Positions 56,080-64,000 of a stretch of DNA of 64,000 bases are shown in pieces. Source of the stretch: Shewanella sp. SNU WT4 (lineage in GTDB: Bacteria > Pseudomonadota > Gammaproteobacteria > Enterobacterales > Shewanellaceae); the NCBI RefSeq assembly GCF_006494715.1, contig NZ_CP041151.1:868001-932000 (forward strand), written 5' to 3'. The translations under genes and the position numbers were made by a program. Position 1 is the first letter of the stretch, and the number at the start of each line of letters is the position of its first letter. The notes beneath the pieces are model-generated. The model was not told where the DNA came from. It was given only the letters and a program-made list of their open reading frames with translations, and searched no databases.

Positions 56080-56649
56080 ATGCGAATCTTTTCCTATTGC
56101 CGTGTTTCGACAACTGAGCAAACCACCGAGAACCAAATTCTTGCCATTCGCCAGAGGGGGTATGAGGTGAATGATGCTCGCATTATCAGCGAAACGGTTT
56201 CTGGCTCTGTTGAAGCGATGAAGCGTGAAAAGTTCAAGATGCTTACAAACCACCAGCTTGAACGTGGCGATATGCTGGTGGTCTTAAAGCTTGATCGTTT
56301 AGGTCGCGATAATATCGATGTTCAAAACACCATTAATCTGCTTACTGATAAAGGCATAAAAGTGGTTTGTCTTGATTTACCCGTTGCAGACCTTTCAAGC
56401 GCTGAGGGTAAGCTAATGCTTCAGATGTTTTCAGCCTTTGCAGAGTTTGAGCGAAACCGTATCAGGGAGCGGACAAGAGAAGGGCTTGAAAGAGTTAAAG
56501 CACAAGGCAAAAAACTCGGCAGACCAACAGCGGATAAGACGACTCAATCAGTCCAAGCCAAGAAAGCTGAGGGCTTGTCACAATCTAAAACCGCTGAGGT
56601 ATTAGGTTTGGGGATTGCGACTGTAAAAAGGCATTGGAACAAGGCTTAA
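56080..56649 (+). CDS. Serine recombinase (resolvase/invertase family)
   Basis: The 189-residue small serine recombinase has the catalytic Ser in YCRVSTTEQ near residue 10, the conserved LKLDRLGRDNIDVQNTINLL block near 70, and AEFERNRIRERTREGLE near 126. A C-terminal helix-turn-helix follows (LSQSKTAEVLGLGIATVKRHW). Size and layout fit resolvases and invertases of transposons and islands. It is transcribed from its own unit after the terminator; the repeats upstream are probable binding sites. Confidence 0.93.
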   Translation: MRIFSYCRVSTTEQTTENQILAIRQRGYEVNDARIISETVSGSVEAMKREKFKMLTNHQLERGDMLVVLKLDRLGRDNIDVQNTINLLTDKGIKVVCLDLPVADLSSAEGKLMLQMFSAFAEFERNRIRERTREGLERVKAQGKKLGRPTADKTTQSVQAKKAEGLSQSKTAEVLGLGIATVKRHWNKA

Positions 56650-56982
56650 GTAAGGGGAATGTTGGCTTACTAGGCTCCGCTAGATAATCTGATTTTTAAA
56701 TTCAAATGCATAAATTTTTGTGGCGCAGTTTTCGCATTAGTAAGTGGCATACTAGCTATTTTTGCCTAAGCCTGCAATTTTTAAATAGTTCATCATTTGA
56801 CAGCAGAATCTAAGATAATGAATGCCTTAATTTAGTTTCCTCGTCTCAAAATCAGCATTTTCGTAGCCGCAAATCGTTAAATTCAGGTACTATCCAAGCA
56901 ACGTCTTTAAAACGCATGGCAGCGCATTAACTTTTCAGGGCTGCCAAGGTTTGCGAACCAACTTTGGTGGAAAATTTTTCTT
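56650..56982. other. 333-bp gap before the type I restriction-modification operon
   Basis: The gap has no gene. It must hold the hsd operon promoter, but I could not pick a convincing -35/-10 pair; TTGACA occurs near 56797 without a well-spaced -10. A small GGTT/AACC hairpin lies at 56948-56959, just before hsdM. Confidence 0.4.
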
Positions 56983-59325
56983 ATGTCTCAATCTTCAAAC
57001 AACCTAGCTGCTGAATCCTGGGCTATTGCCGACTTACTTCGTGGTGATTTTAAGCAGAGCCAGTATGGCCGCATTATCCTGCCGTTTTGTTTGTTACGTC
57101 GTTTAGAGTGTGTGCTGGAGCCAACCAAAGAAGCTGTGCTGGCAAAGTTTGAACAAATTCAGCCGATGAACCTGCCAGAAGAAGCGCAAGAGAAAATGCT
57201 GCTGCGCGCAACTAATGGTTTGTCGTTCTTTAACACCTCGAAAATGGATTTATCTAAGCTCGGTGAATCGGGCATCAAAGCCAACTTAGAAAACTACCTG
57301 CAAGGCTTTTCGAAAGATGCGCGTGAGATTTTTGAACACTTCAAATTTATGGAATTTATTGGCCTGCTGAACGATGCCAACCTACTTTACAAAGTGGTGC
57401 AAAAAATCCGTACCATTGATTTAAGCCCAAAAGCCATCTCCAACCACGATATGGGCTTAGTATTTGAAGAGTTGATCCGCCGCTTTGCGGAAAGTTCTAA
57501 CGATACCGCAGGAGAGCACTTCACCCCACGCGATATCGTGCGCCTCACGACCTCACTGGTCTTTATGGAAGACGATGAAGCGCTAACGAAACCAGGCATT
57601 ATTCGCACCATCTATGACCCAACTGCGGGCACCGGCGGATTTTTATCGGCAGGGATGGAATACGTGCATGAGCTAAACCCGCAAGCGGTGATGCGCGCTT
57701 ATGGCCAAGAGTTGAACCCTGAAAGTTACGCCATCTGTAAAGCCGATATGCTGATTAAAGGTCAGGAAGTTGGCAACATTAAACTGGGCAATACGCTCTC
57801 CAACGACCACCTATATGCCGACAAATTTGATTACATGCTGTCCAATCCGCCATTTGGTGTGGACTGGAAAAAAATCGAAACCGATATCCTGAAAGAGCAT
57901 AACGAAAAAGGCTTTGATGGACGTTTTGGTGCTGGTTTACCTCGGGTGTCGGATGGTTCGTTACTCTTCTTAATGCACCTGATTAGTAAGCTGCGTGATG
58001 CCGCCGACGGTGGCGGTCGTATTGGCATTATCCTCAACGGCTCGCCGCTTTTTACAGGCGGTGCCGGTAGTGGTGAAAGCGAAATTCGCCGCTACATCCT
58101 GGAAGCCGATTTGCTGGAAGCCATTGTCGCGCTGCCCACCGATATGTTCTACAACACCGGCATTTCAACCTATGTCTGGGTGCTTTCTAATAAAAAAGCC
58201 CGTGAGCGGCAAGGTAAAGTCCAGCTGATTAACGGCGCGGATTTATGCGGCAAAATGCGTAAATCCTTAGGCTCGAAGCGCAATCTGATGGATGACAGCG
58301 ATATCGCTACCATCACCCGCACCTTTGGTAATTTCGAAGCGGTTGATGCCTACAATTTAGATAAAGCCGCCGATGTCAAAAGCAACCGCGGCCGTCAGTC
58401 GGCCAACCCCAAAGCGGACGTACCCAAAACCTTTGCTAGCAAGCTATTCGCCACCCATGAATTTGGCTACCGCCGCATTACCATCGAGCGGCCACTGCGG
58501 TTATCGGCTAAGTTCACCGATGACGCCATCGCCTCGTTACGTTTTGCCTCAGGCGCACTGAAGCCGGTGATGGAATGGGTGTACCAGCATATTGGCGATG
58601 AATGGTGCGAAGCCGGTTCTTCAGGTAAAGAGACCACTTACGGCCAATTGGCCAGCCATGAAGAGGCGATCCGTAGCAAAATCAAAAAAGACTTTGCCAA
58701 TTTAAAAGAAAAACAAATCAAAGACCTGCTAGATGCCGCCACGTGGCGTAGGCAACAAGCCTTAATGGAAAAAGCGCAAAAGCTGCGCGCTTTTTTTGTC
58801 AAAGAAATTGGCGATGTCCAGCATGACGACTTTAACCAGTTTGCAAAAATGCTCACTCAAGCGCAAAAAACCGCCGCGGCAAAACTCGATGCTAAAGAGC
58901 AAAAACAACTGCTGGATGCCATTACTTGGAAAAACCCAGACGCTGAACCCATTGTCAAAAAAGTGCTGAAGGGCAATGCAAACCCAATCTACGGTAGCTT
59001 TAACTACCAAGGCAAAGTGGTGGAATTTGAAACCGACGGCGACCTGCGTGATAACGAAAACGTGCCGCTAAACCCAAGTCTCAGTGTTAACGAAATCAAC
59101 GAAGCCTACTTTAAAAAAGAAGTGCAACCGCATGTGCCGGATGCATGGATTAACCCCGACAAGCGCGATGACCAAGACAAAGAAATCGGCATTGTCGGTT
59201 ACGAAATCCCATTTAACCGTCATTTCTACGTGTACCAGCCGCCACGCAAGTTAGAAGATATCGATGCGGATTTAGATGCCGTGACCAAAGATATTCTGGC
59301 GCTGTTACAAGAGGTGCATTCGTAA
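56983..59325 (+). CDS. hsdM: Type I restriction-modification system methyltransferase subunit
   Basis: HsdM methylates adenine in the recognition site as part of the M2S1 or R2M2S1 complex. The 780-residue protein has the HsdM N-terminal helical domain (about 5-150) and the N6-adenine methyltransferase domain with motif [14 protein letters not shown] near residue 213 and motif IV NPPFG near 288. A C-terminal region of about 250-300 residues, with helical Lys/Glu-rich segments, is longer than in EcoKI HsdM (529 aa). The stop overlaps the hsdS start (taATG). Confidence 0.96.
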   Translation: MSQSSNNLAAESWAIADLLRGDFKQSQYGRIILPFCLLRRLECVLEPTKEAVLAKFEQIQPMNLPEEAQEKMLLRATNGLSFFNTSKMDLSKLGESGIKANLENYLQGFSKDAREIFEHFKFMEFIGLLNDANLLYKVVQKIRTIDLSPKAISNHDMGLVFEELIRRFAESSNDTAGEHFTPRDIVRLTTSLVFMEDDEALTKPGIIRTIYDPTAGTGGFLSAGMEYVHELNPQAVMRAYGQELNPESYAICKADMLIKGQEVGNIKLGNTLSNDHLYADKFDYMLSNPPFGVDWKKIETDILKEHNEKGFDGRFGAGLPRVSDGSLLFLMHLISKLRDAADGGGRIGIILNGSPLFTGGAGSGESEIRRYILEADLLEAIVALPTDMFYNTGISTYVWVLSNKKARERQGKVQLINGADLCGKMRKSLGSKRNLMDDSDIATITRTFGNFEAVDAYNLDKAADVKSNRGRQSANPKADVPKTFASKLFATHEFGYRRITIERPLRLSAKFTDDAIASLRFASGALKPVMEWVYQHIGDEWCEAGSSGKETTYGQLASHEEAIRSKIKKDFANLKEKQIKDLLDAATWRRQQALMEKAQKLRAFFVKEIGDVQHDDFNQFAKMLTQAQKTAAAKLDAKEQKQLLDAITWKNPDAEPIVKKVLKGNANPIYGSFNYQGKVVEFETDGDLRDNENVPLNPSLSVNEINEAYFKKEVQPHVPDAWINPDKRDDQDKEIGIVGYEIPFNRHFYVYQPPRKLEDIDADLDAVTKDILALLQEVHS

Positions 59326-60671
59326 TGGGGCGTTATCAGGCTTATCCGGAGTATAAGGATTCAGGGGTTGAGTGGATTGGCCAAATACCAACAGATTGGG
59401 ATGTAGTGCCACTCAAGCGCGTTGCTACATTAAAGACTGGCTTAACACCTCCTACTGAGAATCAAGATAATTATGGAGATGACGAAAATGAATTCCCATG
59501 GGTCAGACCTGAAGATTTGAATGATTTGGGCCAGGCTGTAAATGCGACCAAATTCCTTAGTGCATCTGGCTGGAATATGATGCGCCATATTCCAGCATTA
59601 TCAACGTTGATTTGTTGTATTGGTACGATAGGAAAACTTGGGTATGTAGAACGCAAGGTTGCTACGAATCAGCAGATTACTGCAGCCACCTTCAGTTACG
59701 CGCATAAATTCAATTTTTACTTACTTCTCGCTGCCAAAAATGTTTTAGAAGAAACTGCAACTGGCAATGTGATTCAGATACTTAATTCAGATCGATTAAG
59801 TAATATTAAATTTCTGCTATTACCCAAATTAGAGGCGGTAAAAATCGCCAACTTCCTCGACTACGAAACCGCAAAAATCGACACCTTGATTGAGCAGCAA
59901 CAACAACTGATTCAACTGCTCAAAGAAAAACGGCAGGCCGTGATCAGCCATGCGGTGACTAAAGGCCTTTCTTCTATTAACGGCGGGCCAAACGCCCCGA
60001 TGAAAGATTCTGGTGTGGAATGGTTGGGCGAAGTGCCGGCGCATTGGGAACTAGTTCCGTTGAAGTATCTTTGCAATTTCAGTGGGGGAGGAACACCAAG
60101 TAAAGAAAACTTAAGTTACTGGGTGGGTGGTGATATTCCGTGGGTTTCACCTAAAGATATGAAGTCGTTTTGGCTTAATGAAACACAAGACAAACTGACC
60201 GAAAAAGCAGTTAAAGAGTCATCAACAAATTTTATAGAACAAGGCTGTCTTTTGATGGTTGTCCGATCAGGTATCTTGCAAAGAACCATACCAATTGCAA
60301 TTAACACAGTGCGTGTGACCTTGAATCAAGATATGAAAGCATTAAGTTTTAACTCAAGAATGAAAGCAGAATACGCCGCTAACTTTATTATTGGCAATGA
60401 ACAATCTTTGCTATTGGAGTGGTTAAAAGACGGTGCTACCGTTGAGAGTATTGAGCATGAATATCTGACAAAAAGCCTATTTCCAGTACCTCCTGTAAAA
60501 GAGCAGGACGAGATCAATCGATACATTAAAGAACGAATGGATGTATTTCATAACATGGAAGAACGGGCATCCGAAGGTATAAAGCTTCTGCAAGAACGCC
60601 GCACCGCTCTTATCTCCGCCGCCGTCACCGGCAAAATCGACGTGCGCAACTGGCAAGCCCCAACCAACTAA
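59325..60671 (+). CDS. hsdS: Type I restriction-modification specificity subunit
   Basis: HsdS supplies DNA-sequence recognition. The 448-residue protein has two repeats. Each opens with DSGVEWIGQIPTDWDVVPLK (near 10) or DSGVEWLGEVPAHWELVPLK (near 226), followed by a target-recognition domain and then a helical conserved region (FLDYETAKIDTLIEQQQQLI near 178; KERMDVFHNMEE onward near 402). The recognition domains are visibly AT-richer than the conserved parts. The start overlaps hsdM; hsdR follows after 21 bases. Confidence 0.95.
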   Translation: MGRYQAYPEYKDSGVEWIGQIPTDWDVVPLKRVATLKTGLTPPTENQDNYGDDENEFPWVRPEDLNDLGQAVNATKFLSASGWNMMRHIPALSTLICCIGTIGKLGYVERKVATNQQITAATFSYAHKFNFYLLLAAKNVLEETATGNVIQILNSDRLSNIKFLLLPKLEAVKIANFLDYETAKIDTLIEQQQQLIQLLKEKRQAVISHAVTKGLSSINGGPNAPMKDSGVEWLGEVPAHWELVPLKYLCNFSGGGTPSKENLSYWVGGDIPWVSPKDMKSFWLNETQDKLTEKAVKESSTNFIEQGCLLMVVRSGILQRTIPIAINTVRVTLNQDMKALSFNSRMKAEYAANFIIGNEQSLLLEWLKDGATVESIEHEYLTKSLFPVPPVKEQDEINRYIKERMDVFHNMEERASEGIKLLQERRTALISAAVTGKIDVRNWQAPTN

Positions 60672-60692
60672 AAGTAAAGAATAAAGGGATTT

Positions 60693-63600
60693 ATGATGTC
60701 TGATCAGTCAACTGAACGCGTGTTTCAAAACGACATTATCCGGCAAATGCTGGCCAGTGGCTGGCAGCTGGGGCAGCCGGAAAAATACAATCGTGAACTG
60801 GCGTTATACCCTGAAGACCTGTTGGGTTTTGTACAAGACACTCAAGATGTGCAGTGGCAAAAGTTTAAAACGCTGTATCCGCATAACGCCGAGCAAAAGC
60901 TGCTGGAACTAGTTGCAGCGCAGCTGAATAAAGCCGACCCAAATGCCACACACAAGGACTCTCGCACCTTCGGCACGCTCGGTGTGCTGCGCCATGAGCT
61001 GCGCGACCGTAATGTGCGTTTAACGCTGTGCCAATTTAAACCCGAGCATGATTTAAACCCTGATACGCTGGCGCGCTATCAGCAAAACCGCCTGCGGCTA
61101 GTGCCGGAATTGGTTTACAGCCCTTGGGCCACTGACGCTGAGCTATTAGAAACTGGCAGCAAAGCTAAAGCGTGGCGTATTGATTTGGTGTTGTTTGTGA
61201 ACGGCATCCCGATTGCCACCTTGGAGTTAAAATCAGAATTTAAACAAGCGGTTGATAATGCAGTTAAGCAATACAAAACTACGCGCTTGCCGATTTGCCC
61301 AACCACCAAAAAGCCAGAACCTTTATTGACCTTTAAACGCGGCGCTATTGTTCATTTTGCCGTCAGCCAATATCAGGTGTATATGGCCACGCAACTAGCT
61401 GGTGGTAACACGTACTTTTTGCCTTTTAACAAAGGCACCAGTGAAGGCGCTGCCGGTAACGATATTCCGCAAGATATTTCGCGCTATGCCACCGATTACC
61501 TCTGGAATGAAGTACTGCTGCCGGACAATATTTTAAATATTCTGGCCAGATTTGTGCATTTGCACATTGAAGAAAAAGAAGACTGGGAAGGCCGTAAGTA
61601 CAAAAAAGAGAGCATGATTTTCCCGCGTTATCACCAATGGGATGTGGTGAAAAAACTGTTACATGCCGCAAAAACTGAGGGTGCTGGCCAAAAATATCTG
61701 ATCCAGCACAGTGCCGGTTCTGGTAAATCCAATTCGATTGCCTGGGCTGCTCATCAGCTTTCATCGCTGTACGACCAAAAGGGCAATAAGCAGTTTCATT
61801 CGGTGATAGTCGTCACCGATAGAACTGTGCTGGATGCGCAGTTACAAGACACCATCTATCAGTTTGAACATACCGATGGTGTGGTCGGGCGCATCAACCG
61901 CGAAGAAGGCGACGGCTCAAAATCGGAGAAGTTGGCCAGCGCACTGCAAAGCTCACAGCCGATTATTATCGTCACCATTCAGACTTTTCCGTTTGTGCTG
62001 CAAGCCATCGAAAAGAGCGCATCGCTGAAAGAGCGTTGCTACGCCATTATTGCCGATGAAGCGCACTCATCCCAAACCGGCTCTACCGCACGCAAGTTAA
62101 AAGAAGTGCTGATGGTGGAAACCAAAGACGAGGATGAAGACTTAAGTGCCGATGACATTATCGCTGCCGCTGTTGCCTCGCGCCGTGTATCGACCAATTT
62201 AAGTTACTTCGCGTTTACCGCCACGCCCAAAGCCAAAACGCTAGAGCTATTTGGCCGCTTACCCAAGCCCGATGAAGCGGCGTCGAAAACCAATAAGCCT
62301 GCGGCATTTCATGTGTACAGCATGCGCCAGGCCATTGAAGAAGGCTTTATTCTGGATGTGCTGAAAAACTACACCAACTACAAAGTGGCTTATAACCTTG
62401 CGCAAAAAATTAACGGTACTGACCAAGAAGTCGATAGCAAAAAAGCCAAAGTAAAATTAAACCAATGGGTTCGCCTGCATGACCATAACATCGCCCAAAA
62501 GGTGATGGTGATTGTTGAACACTTTAAAGACAACGTGATGGGATTATTAGGCGGCCAGGCCAAAGCTATGGTGGTGACCAGCTCGCGTAAAGAGGCCGTG
62601 CGCTACAAACTGGGCTTTGATAAATACATCACGGAAAAAGGGTATCAAAGTATTCGAGCCATGGTGGCGTTCTCGGGGGAGGTGGAATTTAGCGAAAAAG
62701 ATCCAAATTCTGCCGCGCTGATTGGTGAGAAATTCACTGAAACCAATATGAACACACATCTCAAAGGCCGCGATATGCGCAAAGCCTTTGATAGCGATGA
62801 CTACCAAGTGATGATCGTTGCCAACAAGTTTCAAACCGGTTTTGACCAGCCCAAACTGTGTGCGATGTATGTTGATAAGAAACTCGGCGGCGTGGAATGC
62901 GTGCAAACATTGTCGCGTTTAAACCGCACCTATCCGAGCAAAGAAGTGACAGGCACTTATGTGCTGGATTTCTTTAATGAACCGGAAGAAATTCTTGCAG
63001 CGTTTCAGCCTTATTATCAAACCGCAGAATTGGCGGATGTGTCTGATCCAAATCTCATCTTCCAGCTATACGACAAATTGCGCGCCGAAAGCATTTTCAC
63101 TTGGCATGAAGTAGAGCAGTTCTGCACCTACTTCTACGAAAGCAATAAATCTAACGCAGCAATCGCCAACATCTGCAAACCGGCGGTAGAACGCTGGCAA
63201 AAGCGTTACAAATCGGCTGTGGATGCATTCAAGCAAGCCAAAGAGATGTTTGAACGCACCAAAAAGACTGGCGATGCGGTGTTAATTGCCAATGCAGAAA
63301 ACAGCTTAAAAGACTGCCAAAAAGAAAAAGATGCGCTGGAGATCTTCAAAAAAGACTTAGGCACCTTTGTGCGTTTTTACGAGTTTATGTCGCAAATTGT
63401 CGACTACGACGATACCAATTTAGAAAAGCTCTGCCTCTACGCCCGTAACCTGCGCCCGATGCTGCGCGAGACCATTGTTGATGAAGATGATATCGACCTG
63501 AACAACGTGATGCTAAGCCATTACCGCGTATCGAAAATTCGCCAACAGAATTTGCAGCTAAAAGAAAACAACGGCGATAACAACCTTGAGCCAAACGAAG

Positions 63601-63962
63601 CCTTAGGGACTGCACGGCCAAAAGATAAAAAAGAAGAATTCCTGTCGCAAATTATCAGCCGCCTCAATGAGCTGTTTATTACCGATCAGCTCACCGATGC
63701 CGACATGGTCAACTACGCCTACACCATCCGCGACAAAGTCGGCGAGAATGCCTTAGTTATGACTCAAATCGCCAATAACTCACCCGATCAAGCCATGCTG
63801 GGGGATTTTTCAAAAGCGATTGATGATGCCATCCTTGATAGCAATGAGGCACAACAAAACCAAATGATGCAGCTGTTGAGCGACCCTAACAAGTCGGCAT
63901 TGTTTGCGAAGGTGGTGTTTGATTTGTTGGTGATGGGAAAAGGGCTTGGATCTGCGATTTAG
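60693..63962 (+). CDS. hsdR: Type I restriction endonuclease motor/nuclease subunit
   Basis: HsdR translocates DNA and cleaves unmodified DNA. The 1,089-residue protein has the nuclease motif in WRIDLVLFVNGIPIATLELK (D...ExK) near residues 158-178, Walker A SAGSGKS near 343, DEAHSSQTG near 455, SF2 motif TATPK near 508 and later helicase motifs (NKFQTGFDQPKLCAMYVDK near 705). A C-terminal helical region completes it. AAGGG is 7 bases before the in-frame ATG at 60696, so the true start may be one codon downstream. The gene is complete and intact in the window. Confidence 0.96.
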   Translation: MMSDQSTERVFQNDIIRQMLASGWQLGQPEKYNRELALYPEDLLGFVQDTQDVQWQKFKTLYPHNAEQKLLELVAAQLNKADPNATHKDSRTFGTLGVLRHELRDRNVRLTLCQFKPEHDLNPDTLARYQQNRLRLVPELVYSPWATDAELLETGSKAKAWRIDLVLFVNGIPIATLELKSEFKQAVDNAVKQYKTTRLPICPTTKKPEPLLTFKRGAIVHFAVSQYQVYMATQLAGGNTYFLPFNKGTSEGAAGNDIPQDISRYATDYLWNEVLLPDNILNILARFVHLHIEEKEDWEGRKYKKESMIFPRYHQWDVVKKLLHAAKTEGAGQKYLIQHSAGSGKSNSIAWAAHQLSSLYDQKGNKQFHSVIVVTDRTVLDAQLQDTIYQFEHTDGVVGRINREEGDGSKSEKLASALQSSQPIIIVTIQTFPFVLQAIEKSASLKERCYAIIADEAHSSQTGSTARKLKEVLMVETKDEDEDLSADDIIAAAVASRRVSTNLSYFAFTATPKAKTLELFGRLPKPDEAASKTNKPAAFHVYSMRQAIEEGFILDVLKNYTNYKVAYNLAQKINGTDQEVDSKKAKVKLNQWVRLHDHNIAQKVMVIVEHFKDNVMGLLGGQAKAMVVTSSRKEAVRYKLGFDKYITEKGYQSIRAMVAFSGEVEFSEKDPNSAALIGEKFTETNMNTHLKGRDMRKAFDSDDYQVMIVANKFQTGFDQPKLCAMYVDKKLGGVECVQTLSRLNRTYPSKEVTGTYVLDFFNEPEEILAAFQPYYQTAELADVSDPNLIFQLYDKLRAESIFTWHEVEQFCTYFYESNKSNAAIANICKPAVERWQKRYKSAVDAFKQAKEMFERTKKTGDAVLIANAENSLKDCQKEKDALEIFKKDLGTFVRFYEFMSQIVDYDDTNLEKLCLYARNLRPMLRETIVDEDDIDLNNVMLSHYRVSKIRQQNLQLKENNGDNNLEPNEALGTARPKDKKEEFLSQIISRLNELFITDQLTDADMVNYAYTIRDKVGENALVMTQIANNSPDQAMLGDFSKAIDDAILDSNEAQQNQMMQLLSDPNKSALFAKVVFDLLVMGKGLGSAI

Positions 63963-64000
63963 CTGCAATACGCCGGAAAATGATATTGTGGTTGGACAGG

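Noticed and set aside
53188..56649. CRISPR array or toxin-antitoxin pair in the island
   Set aside because: Repeats are too few and too short for CRISPR, and no adjacent small gene pair has toxin or antitoxin motifs.

Overview
The window reads as a chromosomal segment of a gammaproteobacterium, most likely Shewanella or a close relative. The basis is the combination of a long-form PurC (367 aa), RimO, PmbA next to DarP, a TorF-family porin, a RimK/DUF1704 pair, RraB, RapA, a PIN-PhoH protein and GroESL, all with gammaproteobacterial-type sequences and moderate GC. The genus is inferred from family resemblance, not from a marker gene.

Region 1 (1-12.5 kb) is mostly housekeeping. It holds two tandem paralogous small membrane proteins behind look-alike CRP/FNR-type promoters, purC, a periplasmic SIMPL protein, rimO, arfA (with a terminator-like hairpin inside its own reading frame), pmbA divergent from darP, a large Ig-repeat lipoprotein, a zinc-ribbon/TM2 protein and a sodium:alanine/glycine symporter. 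Region 2 (12.7-22.2 kb) has a DUF1704 putative zinc carboxypeptidase divergent from rimK, a TorF-like porin, HU, a double-receiver regulator, small envelope proteins, a TraB/GumN protein, cheD and cmoM. Region 3 (22.3-32.3 kb) has a MaoC-like dehydratase, fhs, an MscS-type channel, a zinc-uptake-like operon (small Cys/His secreted protein, His-rich outer-membrane barrel, ZnuA-like and ZnuB-like proteins, no local ATPase), plsC and rraB.

Region 4 (32.3-33.7 kb) is a complete 1,415-bp IS4-group insertion sequence. It sits in the exact centre of a perfect palindromic bidirectional terminator shared by rraB and a convergent crotonase gene, and has a 10-bp target duplication. Region 5 (33.7-51.8 kb) carries signalling genes (REC-CheC, a PAS protein with a degenerate GGDEF motif, a 1,231-aa hybrid kinase), rapA, phoH, a secreted metzincin-like protease, a MATE exporter, and groESL behind a textbook sigma-32 promoter.

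Region 6 (51.9 kb to the end) is a mobile island entered directly downstream of the groEL terminator. It has a P4-type integrase, an unknown 281-aa protein, an AlpA-type regulator, a helix-turn-helix/zinc-ribbon protein, a second tyrosine recombinase, a serine resolvase, and a complete type I restriction-modification operon (hsdM-hsdS-hsdR). The right end of the island lies outside the window. Several short repeats and palindromes in the island look like recombinase or regulator sites.

No tRNA, rRNA or CRISPR array was recognised. Start codons were reassigned in many genes from ribosome-binding sites and family alignment remembered from known homologues. No searches could be run.
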